The notes under the pieces are model-generated. The model had not been told where the DNA came from, searched no databases, and worked only from the letters and a program-made list of their open reading frames with translations. Positions 14,820 through 22,076 of a stretch of 24,435 nt of DNA are shown here, in pieces (the first letter of the stretch is position 1; each line of letters begins with the position of its first letter). The stretch covers positions 1 through 24,435 of the forward strand of contig CAZAQB010000045.1 of the NCBI GenBank assembly GCA_964487155.1, given 5' to 3'. The translations under genes and the position numbers were made by a program. Source of the stretch: CAZAQB01 sp964487155 (lineage in GTDB: Bacteria; Pseudomonadota; Gammaproteobacteria; Nitrococcales; Nitrococcaceae).

Positions 14820-16943
14820 ATGGTCAGCCCATCCGCCCCATACCCACCGTCACGCTGTCCGCTCCGCGGCTTTTTTCTCCTGGCTGCGCTGGCACTCGCT
14901 CTGGTGGCTCAGGCCGCGCCGGCCCAGACCACAGAAACCACTAGCTTCGAGGGAATCACCGCCACCCAATTCACCATTGGCACCTCGCCAATCAGCGCGA
15001 GCTTCGTCGGGGGCGAGGCGGAGACCCGAGGCGTTGGCGAACTCTACACCCAGGGGTTTTTTGCCTGGCATGCCCTGGGCGGGACCACCGCCACGGTCAG
15101 CTTCGAGACGCCGGCTAGCGCAGTCAGTTTCGACTGGCGGCTGGATGGCGTGGCGACGGCAGGCGCAGTCCGCTTTATCGATGACACCGGCGCCGTGGTT
15201 CGAAATGCGCAGGCGCCGGCCGGGTTCCAGCGGCTGTCGGAGACTCGGGCCGCCGGCGAGAGCCTGATCCAGCGTCTGGAGTTCGACGTCGAGGGCGGCG
15301 ACCTGGCCGTCGACCAGTTCTCTTTCACCGCCAGCGTCAACCCGCAGGCGCCGGACGCCTTGACCCCCCTGGCCGATCCTATCCCCGAGCCGGTGCCAAC
15401 CAGTTCGGTGCAGGTGAGGCTGACCATGGTGGCGGCAGGCCTCACGGCCCCCAACTGGGGCACGTTCGATCCGGTGAACGGCAATCGGCTCTATGTGGTG
15501 GATCAGTCCGGGGTGATCTACGCCGGTGATCTGACTACAGGATTCGTCAGGGAGTACCTGGATATCGGAGCCACCGGACTGAATCTGCTCGTTCCCCTGG
15601 GTGCCTTCGGGCAAGGAACCTTCGACGAGCGCGGCCTGCTGGGGCTCGCCTTCCACCCCGACTTCCAGACCAACGGCCTCCTGTACACATATCACTCCGC
15701 GCCGGCGGACCAGACGGCCGACTTCTCCACGATGCCGGCGGGGCAGATCGCCAACCACCAATCGGTGATTACCGAATGGCAGGTGCCGCAGCCAACGGAT
15801 CCGGATTCCCTGCCCGACCCCGCCAGCCGCCGGGAGTTGCTGCGTATCGACCAGCCCCAGTTCAACCACAACGCGGGCGCCCTGGTGTTCGACGCCGACG
15901 GCCAGCTGCTGATTTCGGTAGGAGACGGCGGCAACGCCGATGATGAAGGTACCGGCCATGGGGCCGACGGAAACGGTCAGGACGCCACCAATCCCCTGGG
16001 GGCCATCCTGCGCATCGACCCGCTGGGTGCCAATTCCGCCAATGGCCAGTACGGCATACCGGCTGGAAATCCCTTCGTCGGTCCGGCGGATGCGAGGCTC
16101 GACGAGATTCTCGCCTACGGCTTGCGCAACCCGTTCCGCATCGCCTACGACAGGGTGCAGGGACGGCTTTGGGTTGCCGACGTGGGCCAGAACGACGTGG
16201 AGGAGGTCAACGCCCTTGATCCCGCTACCATCTCCACCCTCAACAATAACTTCGGGTGGAATTTCAAGGAAGGTTCTTTCTTCTTCGTGGCGGACGATCC
16301 AGCCACGGCGGAAAACGACGAAGGCTTCGTGACCGAGCAGGACAGCCGGGACGCGCCGGCTGGACTGGTCGACCCCATTGCCGAATACGACCACGACGAG
16401 GGCATCGCCATCGCCGGCGGCTTCGTCTACCGGGGCAGCGCCATTCCCGCGCTCGCCGGTCGCTATGTGTTCGGCGATTTCGGCAGCTTCGGCGCTGACG
16501 CCGGGCGCCTGTTCCATCTTGACGACCAGAACAACGTGCTGGCCCTGGACGTCACGGAGGTGGTGGATCCTGATCAGACGGACGGCGACGACAGCTTTCC
16601 CCTGAACCCGGATGGCACCCTGCCGGTGGCGGTTAACGGGTTCGGCGAGGATGCCGCGGGCAACCTCTACGTCATGGTCAACTCCAGTGGCACCCCATTT
16701 GGCGAAACCGGACTGGTGCTGCGGCTGGACGCCGCCCAGGCGGACCCCGCTCCAGACCCTGATCCCACGCCAGATCCGGACCCGACTCCGGCTCCCGATC
16801 CCGTACCCGAAACCCCCGCCGAAGGTGACGATGACGACGGTGGCAGTGGAGCGCTGGATCCGTGGAGCCTGCTGCTGCTGGCGTGTCTGGCGGTCCCGGG
16901 TTCACTCCGGCGCTGGCGACGGGGCGCCAGCGGTTCGAATTGA
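14820..16943 (+). CDS. Exported glucose/sorbosone dehydrogenase-family (PQQ-type beta-propeller) protein with GlyGly-CTERM-like tail
   Basis: This 707-residue protein has a Sec signal (FFLLAALALALVAQAAPAQT) and a beta-sandwich-like domain (about 45-180). The six-bladed propeller seen in soluble aldose dehydrogenases and YliI-type proteins follows. Landmarks are DERGLLGLAFHPDF, QFNHNAGALVFDADGQL with His350 at the position of the catalytic base, ISVGDGGN, YGLRNPFRIAYD with Arg436, VGQNDVEEVN, NNNFGWNFKEG, and GGFVYRG. The end has an Asp/Pro repeat linker, then DDDDGGSG, a hydrophobic helix SLLLLACLA and a basic tail RRWRRG. That is the GlyGly-CTERM pattern, normally processed by rhombosortase for surface attachment. 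The ATG at 14820 has TAGGAGG upstream; an earlier in-frame start is unlikely. Sugar oxidation with PQQ is the family role and is not proven here. Confidence 0.86.
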   Translation: MVSPSAPYPPSRCPLRGFFLLAALALALVAQAAPAQTTETTSFEGITATQFTIGTSPISASFVGGEAETRGVGELYTQGFFAWHALGGTTATVSFETPASAVSFDWRLDGVATAGAVRFIDDTGAVVRNAQAPAGFQRLSETRAAGESLIQRLEFDVEGGDLAVDQFSFTASVNPQAPDALTPLADPIPEPVPTSSVQVRLTMVAAGLTAPNWGTFDPVNGNRLYVVDQSGVIYAGDLTTGFVREYLDIGATGLNLLVPLGAFGQGTFDERGLLGLAFHPDFQTNGLLYTYHSAPADQTADFSTMPAGQIANHQSVITEWQVPQPTDPDSLPDPASRRELLRIDQPQFNHNAGALVFDADGQLLISVGDGGNADDEGTGHGADGNGQDATNPLGAILRIDPLGANSANGQYGIPAGNPFVGPADARLDEILAYGLRNPFRIAYDRVQGRLWVADVGQNDVEEVNALDPATISTLNNNFGWNFKEGSFFFVADDPATAENDEGFVTEQDSRDAPAGLVDPIAEYDHDEGIAIAGGFVYRGSAIPALAGRYVFGDFGSFGADAGRLFHLDDQNNVLALDVTEVVDPDQTDGDDSFPLNPDGTLPVAVNGFGEDAAGNLYVMVNSSGTPFGETGLVLRLDAAQADPAPDPDPTPDPDPTPAPDPVPETPAEGDDDDGGSGALDPWSLLLLACLAVPGSLRRWRRGASGSN

Positions 16944-17040
16944 GCAAGCAGCCGGCGCGGTGGGGAAGCGCTGTGGTCGCCGGCACTTCACGAGCTTGCG
17001 CCAGGCTCCAGGGAGGGGGCCGGTGCAAAGGGTAGTACAG

Positions 17041-17061
17041 GCCGGGCGCTTGGCGCCCGGC
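17041..17061. terminator. Stem-loop between convergent genes
   Basis: A perfect 9-bp stem (GCCGGGCGC / GCGCCCGGC) with loop TTG lies between the dehydrogenase-like stop (16943) and the stop of the minus-strand repeat protein (17098). No T tract is present on either side. Confidence 0.6.
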
Positions 17062-17097
17062 TGCGTCCGCCATCCGTAACCCGGGGGAGTCCCTGGA

Positions 17098-17520
17098 TCA
17101 ACGCCCGCGGCTCACCAGGGATTCAGTCGCAGTCGTTTCTTCTGCGGCTGAGCCCCTGGTTCCAGCTGCCGGCACGGCGATGCCATCGCGCCGCACGAAG
17201 CTGCCGAACAGCAACTCAGTGCCGGCAAGAGCCGGGGCGCGGGCCGCGTCCCCTCCACTCGACGCCGCCGTGGCGGGCGGGTCGGCGGGCAACAGATGCC
17301 CCTGCGGACCGGAGCGGAAGCTCCCGTAGACGAGGCGCGCGGTGGTCGGATCCTCCTGCGCACCGGCCGGAGACGCGGCATACTCGCTCCAATCCGCGGG
17401 CAGCATGATACCCCCGTGGCGCTGGAAGCCGCCATAGACCAGGTCGGTGGCGGATACCGCGGGTGCAGCCAGGACAAGGGCGAGGGCGAAGGCGGAGGTC
17501 GTGCCAGTCTTGCGGTTCAT
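17098..17520 (-). CDS. Small exported protein with three LVYGSF...LPA repeats, unknown family
   Basis: This 140-residue protein was not recognised. Residues 1-24 form a signal peptide (basic MNRKTG, hydrophobic FALALVLAAPA, cleavage after VSA). The mature part has three copies of a short motif: LVYGGFQRHGGIMLPA (27-42), LVYGSFRSGPQGHLLPA (63-79) and LLFGSFVRRDGIAVPA (103-118). They are separated by Ala/Pro/Gly-rich, probably disordered linkers of about 20-25 residues. There is no cysteine and no anchor. AGGAG lies 7-8 nt before the ATG at 17520. The gene is divergent from the PhoH-like gene across a long dyad with mirror-image -10 boxes. Repeats may be ligand-binding or self-assembly modules; no function is claimed. 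Confidence 0.72.
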   Translation of the reverse strand: MNRKTGTTSAFALALVLAAPAVSATDLVYGGFQRHGGIMLPADWSEYAASPAGAQEDPTTARLVYGSFRSGPQGHLLPADPPATAASSGGDAARAPALAGTELLFGSFVRRDGIAVPAAGTRGSAAEETTATESLVSRGR

Positions 17521-17564
17521 GATTTGACTCCTGTAGGCGTTGTCTCGGAACGTCCAGACCGGCG

Positions 17565-17617
17565 AACTATACCGATCTGTCTGTGCAGTCTACTCGCCTA
17601 GACAGACTTGTATAGTT
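17565..17617. promoter_or_regulatory. Long dyad with outward-facing -10 boxes between divergent genes
   Basis: The left arm CTATACCGATCTGTCT (17567-17582) and right arm AGACAGACTTGTATAG (17600-17615) match as an inverted repeat at 13 of 16 positions, with a 17-nt centre; AA and TT extend the outer ends. Each outer end contains TATAGT pointing outward (minus strand 17571-17566, plus strand 17611-17616). -35 boxes are weak, so activation or a repressor operator is plausible. The arms also contain TCTGTCT / AGACAGA half-sites. Confidence 0.6.
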
Positions 17618-17770
17618 TTTTCCTTCGATGCATGGCATTGATTCCGTCGATGGCAGTCGGCGGGCTGGAGCAGCGCAGCACTTCGTCCGGGCATACTCCC
17701 TATAGCGGCGGTCGGGTACCATGGCAGCCGCGAGTTGCCACGGCCGGCCCGGACAGCGCCCGGAGCGAAC

Positions 17771-19162
17771 ATGGTCAGAATCGACAAGAAACCCAAACGC
17801 AGCTACGTCCTCGACACCAATGTCCTGATCCACGATCCCAGTTCCATCTTCAAGTTCCAGGAACACGACGTCGTCATTCCCATCACCGTCCTGGAGGAAC
17901 TGGATCAGCTCAAGCGGGGCTTCACGGACATGGCGCGCAGTGCCCGCCAGGTGACCCGCACGTTCAGCGAGCTGCTGCGCGACATCGTCCCCGCCGAAGT
18001 GCAGGCCGGCGTCCAGCTGCCCTCGCTGGGGGAGGCCACCCCCCAGGGCCGGCTGTTCTTCCTGCCGGACATTCCCCGCGGCGAGCGCGGGCCGCCGGCG
18101 GAATCCCCTGATAATCGCATCATCGCCGAGGCCATCCGGCTCCAGGAGCAGCGCCCGGACGAGACCGTGGTGCTGGTCAGCAAGGACGTCAACCTCCGGG
18201 TCAAGAGCGCCGCCTTCGGCCTGCCGGTGGAGGACTACTTCAACGACCGGGCCATCGATGATATCGACACCATGGCCAGCGGCGTGATGGTCACCGGTAC
18301 GGGGTTGTGGGAGGCCTGCGCCGAGCGCCTGCAGTCATGGAAGGAAGGCGAGCGCAGCTTCTACCGGCTCTGCGGCCCACCGGTGCGGGACTGGCACCCG
18401 GCGATGCTGGTAGTGGACGACGAGGCGGCCCCCCGGTTCCAGGCCATAGTGCGGGAGGTGGAGGGCGACTCCGCGCTGCTGGAGGTCTGCCGGGACTTCC
18501 GCGTGGAGCGCAATGCGGTGTGGGGCGCCCGGGCCCAGGACGCCCGCCAGAACTTCGCGCTGGGCCTGTTGCTGGATCCACAAGTGGACCTGGTGACCCT
18601 GGCCGGCGCCGCCGGCACCGGCAAGACCTACATCGCGCTGGCCGCCGGACTGCACCATGTCTACGAGGAACGCCGCTACGAGCGCATCGTCATCACCCGG
18701 GAAACCGTCGCGATGGGCGAGGACATCGGCTTTTTGCCCGGCACCGAGGAAGAGAAGATGATGCCCTGGATGGGCGCCTTCCATGACAACATGGAGAGCC
18801 TGCTGCGCACCGACAGCGGCTGGAAGAGCGCCGCCACCCAGGAGATGCTGGCGGGCCGCATCCAGATGCGCTCGGTGAGCCTGATGCGCGGGCGCACCTT
18901 CAACGACACCTACCTGATCATCGACGAGGCCCAGAATCTCTCCCCGAAGCAGATCAAGGGCCTGATCACCCGGGCGGGGCGCAATACCAAGATCGTCTGC
19001 CTGGGCAACGTGGCCCAGATCGACACGCCTTACCTCACAGCCACCACCTGCGGCCTCACCGCCCTGGTGCAGCGCTTCCGGGACTGGCCCCACGCCGGCC
19101 ACGTCACTCTCACCAACGTGGCCCGCTCCCGGCTGGCGTTGCACGCGGAATCCGTCTTGTAG
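17771..19162 (+). CDS. PIN-PhoH fusion protein (PhoH family ATPase with N-terminal PIN domain)
   Basis: This 463-residue protein combines an N-terminal PIN RNase domain with a C-terminal PhoH P-loop ATPase, as in the YlaK/PhoH2 family. The PIN part has acidic metal-site residues in YVLDTNVLIHDP, LEELDQL and the conserved SKDVNLRVKS region. The ATPase part has Walker A GAAGTGKT (279-286), ITRETVAMGEDIGFLPGT, Walker B YLIIDEAQN, and CLGNVAQIDTPYL. PhoH2-type proteins are reported RNA helicase/RNase proteins. The ATG at 17771 is preferred (GGAG upstream, and the PIN domain begins at once) over a TTG at 17735. Transcription probably begins at the right-hand -10 of the 17565-17617 dyad. The length equals the family norm. 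Confidence 0.93.
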   Translation: MVRIDKKPKRSYVLDTNVLIHDPSSIFKFQEHDVVIPITVLEELDQLKRGFTDMARSARQVTRTFSELLRDIVPAEVQAGVQLPSLGEATPQGRLFFLPDIPRGERGPPAESPDNRIIAEAIRLQEQRPDETVVLVSKDVNLRVKSAAFGLPVEDYFNDRAIDDIDTMASGVMVTGTGLWEACAERLQSWKEGERSFYRLCGPPVRDWHPAMLVVDDEAAPRFQAIVREVEGDSALLEVCRDFRVERNAVWGARAQDARQNFALGLLLDPQVDLVTLAGAAGTGKTYIALAAGLHHVYEERRYERIVITRETVAMGEDIGFLPGTEEEKMMPWMGAFHDNMESLLRTDSGWKSAATQEMLAGRIQMRSVSLMRGRTFNDTYLIIDEAQNLSPKQIKGLITRAGRNTKIVCLGNVAQIDTPYLTATTCGLTALVQRFRDWPHAGHVTLTNVARSRLALHAESVL

Positions 19163-19207
19163 CGTAGAATGTCCGCTCCCGGTGCGCGGCAGGCCGTCGG
19201 GCGCACT

Positions 19208-19236
19208 TTGACGCCGGGGCTCTGGCATGCTTTTTT
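19208..19236 (+). promoter_or_regulatory. Possible promoter upstream of the SDR gene
   Basis: TTGACG (19208-19213) is followed after 17 nt by a T-rich TTTTTT that is preceded by TGC. The -35 and extended -10 match other promoters in this window, but the -10 hexamer itself is poor. The T run could instead belong to a terminator of the PhoH gene, though no good stem precedes it. Confidence 0.35.
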
Positions 19237-19356
19237 TACAGGGCTCCAGCGAAGCGGGCGCTCCGCCCCGCACTTGCCGGCCGGCAGCGGCCGCGGCACG
19301 GCGGCGCGCCCGGTTTCGGTGCAGTTCTCATCACACCAAGCGCGAGGAGGAACAAC

Positions 19357-20121
19357 ATGGATCTAGGGGGCAAAGTCATTGTCGTCACCGGCGCCGGCCG
19401 CGGTCTGGGCCGCTCCATGGCCGAGTCAGTGTCGAAGAAGGGCGCCAAGGTGGCGCTGATCGCCCGCAACACCGAGCAGCTGGAGGAGAGCGCCGAGATC
19501 TGCCGCAAGGCGGGCTCCCCTGACGCCCGCGTCTACAGTGTGAACGTGGCCGACGAGCAGGCCGTGGACCAGGCCTTCGATTCCATCGCTTCCGACCTCG
19601 GCCGCATCGACGGCTTGGTGAACAACGCCGGCGTCACCCGGGACGGGCTGCTGCTCAAGGTCAAGGACGGCAAGGTGGTCAAGACCATGTCCATGGAGCA
19701 GTGGCAGACGGTCATCGACATCAACCTCACCGGCGTGTTTCTGTGCGGCCGGGCGGCGGCCCGCCACATGGTGGAGCAGGGCGACGGCGGCTGCATCGTC
19801 AACATCGCGAGCGTCGTGCGCAGCGGCAACATGGGCCAGAGCAACTACTCCGCCACCAAGGCCGGCGTGGAGTCCCTCACCGTCACCTGGGCCAAGGAGC
19901 TCGCCCGCTACAAGGTCCGGGTGGGCGCCGTCTCGCCGGGCTACTGCGCCACCGAGATGGTCACATCCATCGCCGACGAGGTGCTGGACAAGATCAAGGG
20001 CGGCATCCCCCTGAAGCGCCTGGCCGAGCCCGAGGAGATCGCCCACGCGGTCTGCTTCGTGTTCGAGAACGACTACCTCACCGGCCGTCTGGTGGAGATC
20101 GACGGCGGCCTGCGCATCTAG
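19357..20121 (+). CDS. Short-chain dehydrogenase/reductase (FabG-like)
   Basis: This 254-residue classical SDR has the cofactor motif TGAGRGLG (11-18), NNAG (89-92), Asn123, and an active site with Ser152, Tyr164 and Lys168 in SVVRSGNMGQSNYSATK. The Ser-Tyr spacing is one residue shorter than in E. coli FabG. The C-terminus (GIPLKRLAEPEEIAHAVCFV, DYLTGRLVEIDGG) matches 3-oxoacyl-ACP or acetoacetyl-CoA reductases. The ATG has GAGGAGG upstream. An acyl-CoA synthetase gene follows 50 nt downstream on the same strand, so a joint role in acyl-thioester metabolism is likely. Whether it acts on ACP or CoA substrates cannot be told from sequence. Confidence 0.92.
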   Translation: MDLGGKVIVVTGAGRGLGRSMAESVSKKGAKVALIARNTEQLEESAEICRKAGSPDARVYSVNVADEQAVDQAFDSIASDLGRIDGLVNNAGVTRDGLLLKVKDGKVVKTMSMEQWQTVIDINLTGVFLCGRAAARHMVEQGDGGCIVNIASVVRSGNMGQSNYSATKAGVESLTVTWAKELARYKVRVGAVSPGYCATEMVTSIADEVLDKIKGGIPLKRLAEPEEIAHAVCFVFENDYLTGRLVEIDGGLRI

Positions 20122-20131
20122 CTCGGGCCGG

Positions 20132-20158
20132 GCGGCCGCCGGCAGCGCCGGCGGCCGC
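20132..20158 (+). terminator. GC-only stem-loop between the SDR and acyl-CoA synthetase genes
   Basis: An 11-bp perfect stem (GCGGCCGCCGG / CCGGCGGCCGC) with loop CAGCG starts 10 nt after the SDR stop and ends 13 nt before the synthetase ATG. It lacks a T tract. It could end some SDR transcripts or affect synthetase translation, whose ribosome site is poor. Confidence 0.5.
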
Positions 20159-20171
20159 TCCCTCAGCTCCC

Positions 20172-21806
20172 ATGCTGCCCCGGGCCCGAGACTATGCCGA
20201 GCTTCGTGCCCGCTTCCGCTGGCGCATCCCCGCACGCTACAACATCGCGCTCGACTGCCTGGAGCGCCACGCCCGGGAGCGCCCAGATGCCCCGGCCCTG
20301 ATCCACGAGCAGGGTGCCGGGCAGATCCGGACCTACCGTTTCGCCGAACTCCAGGAGCAGGCCTGCCGGGCCGCCAACGCCCTGGCAGCCCTGGGCGTGG
20401 GGCAGGGCGACCGGGTGGGCATCCTGCTGGGCCAGGCCCCCGAGACTGCGCTGGCCCATATGGCCTGCTATCGCCTCGGTGCCATCGCCATACCGCTGTT
20501 CACGCTGTTCGGGCCCGAGGCCCTGTACCACCGGCTGGCCGACAGCGGGGCGCGCCTGGTGGTCACCGATGCCGAGGGCAGCGCCCGCCTGGAGACCATC
20601 CGCGCTGAGCTGCCGGCCCTGGAGCAGGCGGTGGTAACAGGCCTGGAGGGCCCCGCGGACCAGCGTTGGGAGCGTCTGCTGGAGTGGGCCTCGCCGGTGC
20701 ACCGGGCAGTGGACACCGCCGCTGACGCCCCGGCGCTGATCATCTACACATCGGGCACGACGGGGAATCCCAAAGGCGCCCTGCACGCCCACCGGGTGCT
20801 GCTCGGCCACCTGCCCGGTGTGGAGCTGCCCCAGGACTTCTTCCCCCAGCCGGGCGACTGCTTCTGGACCCCGGCCGACTGGGCCTGGATCGGCGGCCTG
20901 CTGGACGTGCTGCTGCCGGCCTGGCACCACGGCGTGCCGGTGGTAGCCCACCGCGCCGGGCGGTTCGACCCGGAAGCCGCCCTGGCGCTGATGGCCCGCC
21001 ACCAGGTGCGTAATGCCTTCCTGCCGCCCACGGCGCTGCGCCTGATGCGCCAAGTGGAGCGCCCGGAGCGCTTTGGCGCCCGGCTGCGCAGCGTCGGCAG
21101 CGGCGGCGAGCCTCTGGGCGGCGATCTCCAGGACTGGGCGCGGCGGGCCCTCAATGCACCGCTGAACGAATTCTACGGCCAGACCGAGTGCAATCTGGTA
21201 GTGGCCTCATGCGCCGGCTTCATGGACCTGCCCGAAGGCGCCATGGGCCGGGCGGTGCCCGGCCACCGGCTGGCCGTGCTCGGTGAGGACGGCGAGCCCG
21301 TCTCCCCGGGCAGGGCGGGGCAGATCGCCGTGGCCCGGCCGGACCCGGTGATGTTTCTGGGCTACTGGAACAATCCGGAGGCGACCCGGGAGAAGTTCTG
21401 CGGCGACTGGCTGCTCACCGGCGACCAGGGGATCCAGGACGACACCGGCGCGTTTCACTTCGTGGGGCGTGACGACGACGTCATTACCAGCGCCGGCTAC
21501 CGCATCGGCCCGGCCGAGGTGGAGTCCTGCCTGCAACGCCACCCCGCAGTGGCCCGGGCGGCGGTAGTGGGCCGCCCGGACGCGCTGCGCACCCAGGTGG
21601 TTAAGGCGTTCCTGGTGCTGGCCGATGGCGCCCGGGCCTGCGACGCCCTGACCCGGGAAATCCAGCGATTCGTGCGCGAACGCCTGGCGGCCCACGAGTA
21701 TCCCCGGGAGATCGAGTTCATCGATGAGCTGCCGCTGACCGCCACGGGCAAGGTGATGCGCCGGGTGCTGCGGGAAAAGGACGGTGAGAAACCGGACAGT
21801 ACTTGA
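20172..21806 (+). CDS. AMP-dependent acyl-CoA synthetase (medium-chain/acetyl-CoA synthetase-like)
   Basis: This 544-residue ANL-superfamily enzyme activates a carboxylate with ATP and joins it to CoA. The P-loop is IIYTSGTTGNPKG (190-202), the A5 motif NEFYGQTEC (332-340), the A7/A8 region WLLTGDQG and VGRDDDVITSAGYRIGP (431-447), and catalytic Lys527 in TATGKVMRR. The N-terminus (FRWRIPARYNIALDCLERHA) is like medium-chain and acetyl-CoA synthetase-type ligases. The ATG at 20172 is chosen because upstream frame overlaps the SDR gene and makes no sense; no good Shine-Dalgarno is present, so translation may be coupled or weak. Substrate length is not determined. It probably forms an operon with the preceding SDR. 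Confidence 0.91.
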   Translation: MLPRARDYAELRARFRWRIPARYNIALDCLERHARERPDAPALIHEQGAGQIRTYRFAELQEQACRAANALAALGVGQGDRVGILLGQAPETALAHMACYRLGAIAIPLFTLFGPEALYHRLADSGARLVVTDAEGSARLETIRAELPALEQAVVTGLEGPADQRWERLLEWASPVHRAVDTAADAPALIIYTSGTTGNPKGALHAHRVLLGHLPGVELPQDFFPQPGDCFWTPADWAWIGGLLDVLLPAWHHGVPVVAHRAGRFDPEAALALMARHQVRNAFLPPTALRLMRQVERPERFGARLRSVGSGGEPLGGDLQDWARRALNAPLNEFYGQTECNLVVASCAGFMDLPEGAMGRAVPGHRLAVLGEDGEPVSPGRAGQIAVARPDPVMFLGYWNNPEATREKFCGDWLLTGDQGIQDDTGAFHFVGRDDDVITSAGYRIGPAEVESCLQRHPAVARAAVVGRPDALRTQVVKAFLVLADGARACDALTREIQRFVRERLAAHEYPREIEFIDELPLTATGKVMRRVLREKDGEKPDST

Positions 21807-22039
21807 AAAAGTTTCTTCAACTAACTGAATAGTCATAATAACACTAGAAATACCTGTGCAGGGGGGCGGGATCTTGCCCGGCGCGGACCGAAGCCCACTG
21901 CACCGAGGCCCACTGCAGGGCAGGTTGCGCAGAGACCCGCCATCGAGCTGAGGCCTGAGTCCCTAGTGGGACCAGGCGTGGGCCGGGGGATCAATGCCTT
22001 GGCGTTTCAGACGCCAGAGACAGGGGCAGCACCGAGCGG

Positions 22040-22072
22040 GTAGGCCGGGATGGAGCGCAGCGTAGTCCCGGC
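22040..22072. repeat. REP-like palindrome with GTAG head
   Basis: GTAG (22040-22043) precedes a stem GCCGGGA (22044-22050) / TCCCGGC (22066-22072) with a 15-nt loop containing GGAGCGCAGCG. A GTAG tetranucleotide before an imperfect palindrome is the hallmark of bacterial REP elements mobilised by REP-associated tyrosine transposases. It lies 4 nt from the DUF3422 stop and may serve as its 3' hairpin. The rest of 21807-22076 has an AT-rich patch (21807-21855) and a small stem TGGCGT/ACGCCA (22000-22016). Confidence 0.6.
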
Positions 22073-22076
22073 GTGT

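Noticed and set aside
14850..16517. Long antisense open frame inside the dehydrogenase-like gene
   Set aside because: The composition (His/Arg/Gly/Val-rich) and lack of a ribosome site fit a shadow; the plus frame has clear family motifs.
18335..19273. Antisense open frame across the PhoH-like gene
   Set aside because: Low-complexity Gly/His/Gln-rich translation without motifs; the opposite frame contains Walker motifs.
19701..20171. N-terminal extension of the acyl-CoA synthetase frame
   Set aside because: It overlaps the SDR gene in another frame and encodes Arg/Gly/His-rich sequence unlike any ANL N-terminus.
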